This document shows, piece after piece, positions 6,109-7,214 of a stretch of 7,214 nucleotides of DNA. The number at the start of each line of letters is the position of its first letter. Position 1 is the stretch's first letter. The DNA comes from Candidatus Methanolliviera sp. GoM_oil. Lineage in GTDB: Archaea; Halobacteriota; Methanoliparia; Methanoliparales; Methanoliparaceae. Location of the stretch: assembly GCA_902158735.1 (NCBI GenBank), contig CABGHG010000085.1:1-7214 (forward strand), in the 5' to 3' direction. The translations under genes and the position numbers were made by a program. The notes beneath the pieces were generated by a model. It worked only from the letters and a program-made list of their open reading frames with translations, searched no databases and was not told the origin of the DNA.

Positions 6109-6267
6109 CTACCTCATATAAATGAGTTTCTCTGGCGTGGAATCGTCAACTTGTTGGGTCTTCAAAAATTCTTGAAGGTGGACAGGATATCTTACTATAC
6201 CTATTGCGTCAAAACAAAAACCACATCTCTGATCATCACATTCTTCAAATTTGAGAGGCGATGACCA
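6109..6267 (-). pseudogene. Orphan coding-like C-terminal fragment (52 codons, no start)
   Basis: A frame open from 6267 to a TAG at 6109-6111 reads like real protein: KFEECDDQRCGFCFDAIGIV, then RYPVHLQEFLK and a charged tail ending LIYMR. It contains a Cys pattern C-x4-C-x2-C. There is no ATG or plausible GTG/TTG start, an in-frame stop (6268-6270) closes it upstream, and its 5' part overlaps the 3' end of the CnaB-like gene in another frame. It is best read as the remnant of a gene whose front has been lost, or the end of a frameshifted one. I do not recognise the family. It ends 16 bp before the YgbA-family start. Confidence 0.4.
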
Positions 6268-6676
6268 CTACATTGGATAAGTAATGCGTACCAAAAGGAC
6301 TCTTTCCCCATACCTTACCAGAAAGCGTGCAATCGCCTGTTCTCCTCTCAATCTTTACATTTAGAGCAAGATCTACCTCTTCTTTGCTCACCGCCTTAAC
6401 CTCAATATCGATATTTTTGAGAGTTTCTCCTTTAGAGCAGGTTACTATTTTCTCTCCCATTACAACCGCCATAGGCATCTTACCGACTGCGGCTATCTTA
6501 TACTTTCCCGCCGGGAGATTAGAAAATATATAATTTCCATTTTTATCGGTGGTCGTCTTTGCGGTGGGTGCCTCTTCTTGGGCAAAGACACTGGAAATGG
6601 ATAGCATACATCCTAATAGGAAAAGAATGGAACAAACGACGAGGAAGATTTTTTTAAAATCCTTTTCTAATCTCAT
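6245..6676 (-). CDS. Exported protein with incomplete carboxypeptidase-regulatory-like (CnaB-type) domains (143 aa)
   Basis: The signal peptide or lipoprotein leader has basic residues at 2-9, a hydrophobic core at 10-31, LLGC at 20-23 as a possible lipobox, and VFA|Q as an alternative SPase I site. TTTDKNGNYIFSNLPAGKYK (41-60) is the typical second half of a CarboxypepD_reg/CnaB beta-sandwich, but the first strands that normally precede TTTD are missing. From about residue 116 (CTLSGKVWG ... LSNVVVIA) a second domain seems to begin and then stops. The protein therefore looks internally deleted and truncated. I prefer the ATG at 6676, which gives a normal leader and has GGGAG upstream; an ATG at 6727 would give 160 aa but has no ribosome site. 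Such domains serve in surface or adhesion proteins; a role in metal uptake is not evident. Confidence 0.6.
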   Translation of the reverse strand: MRLEKDFKKIFLVVCSILFLLGCMLSISSVFAQEEAPTAKTTTDKNGNYIFSNLPAGKYKIAAVGKMPMAVVMGEKIVTCSKGETLKNIDIEVKAVSKEEVDLALNVKIERRTGDCTLSGKVWGKSPFGTHYLSNVVVIASQI

Positions 6677-6747
6677 TTCTATCGATTCTCCCACCTGCGA
6701 AGACTTCGCATTAGACATTTTGGACATTTTCTGTTTTTAGAATTTTT

Positions 6748-6771
6748 CAGTTTTTTAATCAGTTTTTTAAT
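6748..6771. repeat. Tandem 12-bp direct repeat in AT-rich upstream region
   Basis: CAGTTTTTTAAT occurs twice head to tail (6748-6759 and 6760-6771). On the minus strand it reads as two TTAAAAAAC-like blocks upstream of the CnaB-like gene, so it may carry that gene's promoter. It could also be simple AT-rich slippage. Confidence 0.4.
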
Positions 6772-6823
6772 TTTTGTGGTTTCTTCAGATACTCAACACC
6801 AATTCGCCAAAGTTGAAAGTTGT

Positions 6824-6840
6824 AAAAAAAATAAAAATTT
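6824..6840 (-). terminator. Probable T-tract terminator after the 74-aa gene
   Basis: On the minus strand this reads as two close T-runs (T5 and T8) about 45-60 bases past the stop at 6884. T-tracts without a strong hairpin are the usual archaeal termination signal. No stable stem is visible immediately upstream. Confidence 0.4.
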
Positions 6841-6883
6841 GAAGGAAATTTCATCGATGATTTTGCTGAGTTTTCTTCCCTCT

Positions 6884-7108
6884 TCACTTCATCGCGCCCA
6901 TCACACTCACTATTGCACCTTTCATAAGACTGATGAGTTCTGACAGCACGCCGGGCGCACACAACCATCCACTAAGTCCGCATAATGCCTCAAGGTTACA
7001 TATCGGCAGTATCATCTCAATCGTCCCCGGTATATCGGTTAGCATCCCCTTTATCATCGGGAACAGCATCATTCTCATCAGTTCGATCATTGTTTCCATC
7101 ATATCCAT
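6884..7108 (-). CDS. Methionine-rich small protein (74 aa), homologue of the 76-aa protein at 2163
   Basis: Thirteen of 74 residues are Met, again clustered at the start (1, 3, 4, 7, 11, 13, 14, 18, 22). It shares with the 76-aa protein the MDM start, the FPM.KG and LT.IPG segments, CG at 43-44, W48-x-C50 and PGVLS, and has an extra C37. The two agree at roughly half of positions by eye, so this is an old family and not a recent copy. GAGGTGAT precedes the ATG at 7108. It begins 31 bp after the stop of the upstream gene, which looks like an ABC importer ATPase; the 76-aa homologue instead follows the SBP gene. Repeated pairing with importer components suggests a transporter accessory (inference). 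Biochemical role unknown. Confidence 0.76.
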   Translation of the reverse strand: MDMMETMIELMRMMLFPMIKGMLTDIPGTIEMILPICNLEALCGLSGWLCAPGVLSELISLMKGAIVSVMGAMK

Positions 7109-7139
7109 TCAAATCACCTCTTTTTTATTATTTATTCAA

Positions 7140-7214
7140 CTAAATTGCCCTTAATGGTATAATATGAGGTCTTCCACCGTCATTCTCTTCAACGATCGCC
7201 TCAACACCATAGAC
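7140..7214 (-). CDS. C-terminal end of a probable FepC/BtuD-type ABC transporter ATPase (24 codons, cut by the window edge)
   Basis: The minus strand is open from the right edge to a TAG at 7140-7142. The encoded tail begins VYGVEAIVEEND and ends GGRPHIIPLRAI. This resembles the usual C-terminus of ATPases in iron-siderophore, haem and cobalamin importers, which runs YGVxxxV...GRPHxxPL. The context fits, because SBPs of exactly that importer class lie downstream. Only 24 residues are visible and no Walker or signature motif is inside the window, so the call rests on a short match from memory plus context. Confidence 0.5.
   Translation of the reverse strand, partial: VYGVEAIVEENDGGRPHIIPLRAI

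Noticed and set aside
6160..6177. CTTCAA...TTGAAG inverted repeat considered as a terminator
   Set aside because: It has a six-pair AT-rich stem with no following T-run on either strand, and it lies inside the coding-like fragment at 6109-6267.
6725..6727. Longer start (160 aa) for the CnaB-like protein
   Set aside because: It has no ribosome site and would place about 17 polar residues ahead of a normal leader. Leaderless initiation cannot be fully excluded.

Overview
All genes that I can support lie on the minus strand, so the window reads right to left. It is a metal- or tetrapyrrole-acquisition cluster, probably from a euryarchaeon. Pointers to an archaeon are heavy AGA/AGG/ATA codon use, AT-rich upstream elements with TATA-like cores, T-tracts rather than clear bacterial terminators, GGAG/GGAGGT ribosome binding sites and the protein families present. 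A methanogen or ANME-type lineage is a guess that the sequence does not prove.

Layout in transcription order. (1) 7214-6884: the last 24 codons of what looks like a FepC/BtuD-type ABC transporter ATPase, then a 74-aa methionine-rich small protein. (2) 6676-5781: a damaged-looking region with a short exported protein carrying incomplete carboxypeptidase-regulatory-like (CnaB-type) domains, an orphan coding-like C-terminal fragment with no start, and an intact YgbA/nitrous-oxide-stimulated-promoter family protein. (3) 5660-3831: a promoter/operator, a 79-aa two-helix membrane protein and an exported ferrochelatase-like protein. (4) 3815-379: a second copy of the same promoter/operator, a complete class III substrate-binding protein (SBP), a 76-aa Met-rich small protein homologous to the 74-aa one, a second 79-aa membrane protein and a second exported ferrochelatase-like protein. 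(5) 361-1: a third promoter/operator copy and the first 80 codons of another SBP, so the array continues to the left of the window.

The array is a tandem duplication with a period of about 3.45 kb. The copies are mosaic: promoters, signal peptides and the 79-aa gene are nearly identical, whereas the mature chelatase domains match at only about 60-65% by eye. The chelatases keep the ferrochelatase core (HHGMP, EPY and the C-terminal YETL with its Glu) but have cleavable-looking signal peptides, so they should act outside the cytoplasm.

Working model (inference): an exported, possibly membrane-associated chelatase inserts metal into, or removes metal from, an external tetrapyrrole. The SBP then hands the product to a FecCD/BtuCD-type ABC importer, whose ATPase tail is visible at the right edge. 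The two small protein families would be transporter or chelatase accessories. The shared TTAGG-type dyads suggest that one metalloregulator controls all three transcription units. No tRNA, rRNA, CRISPR or insertion sequence was seen, and no gap between genes exceeds about 240 bases.
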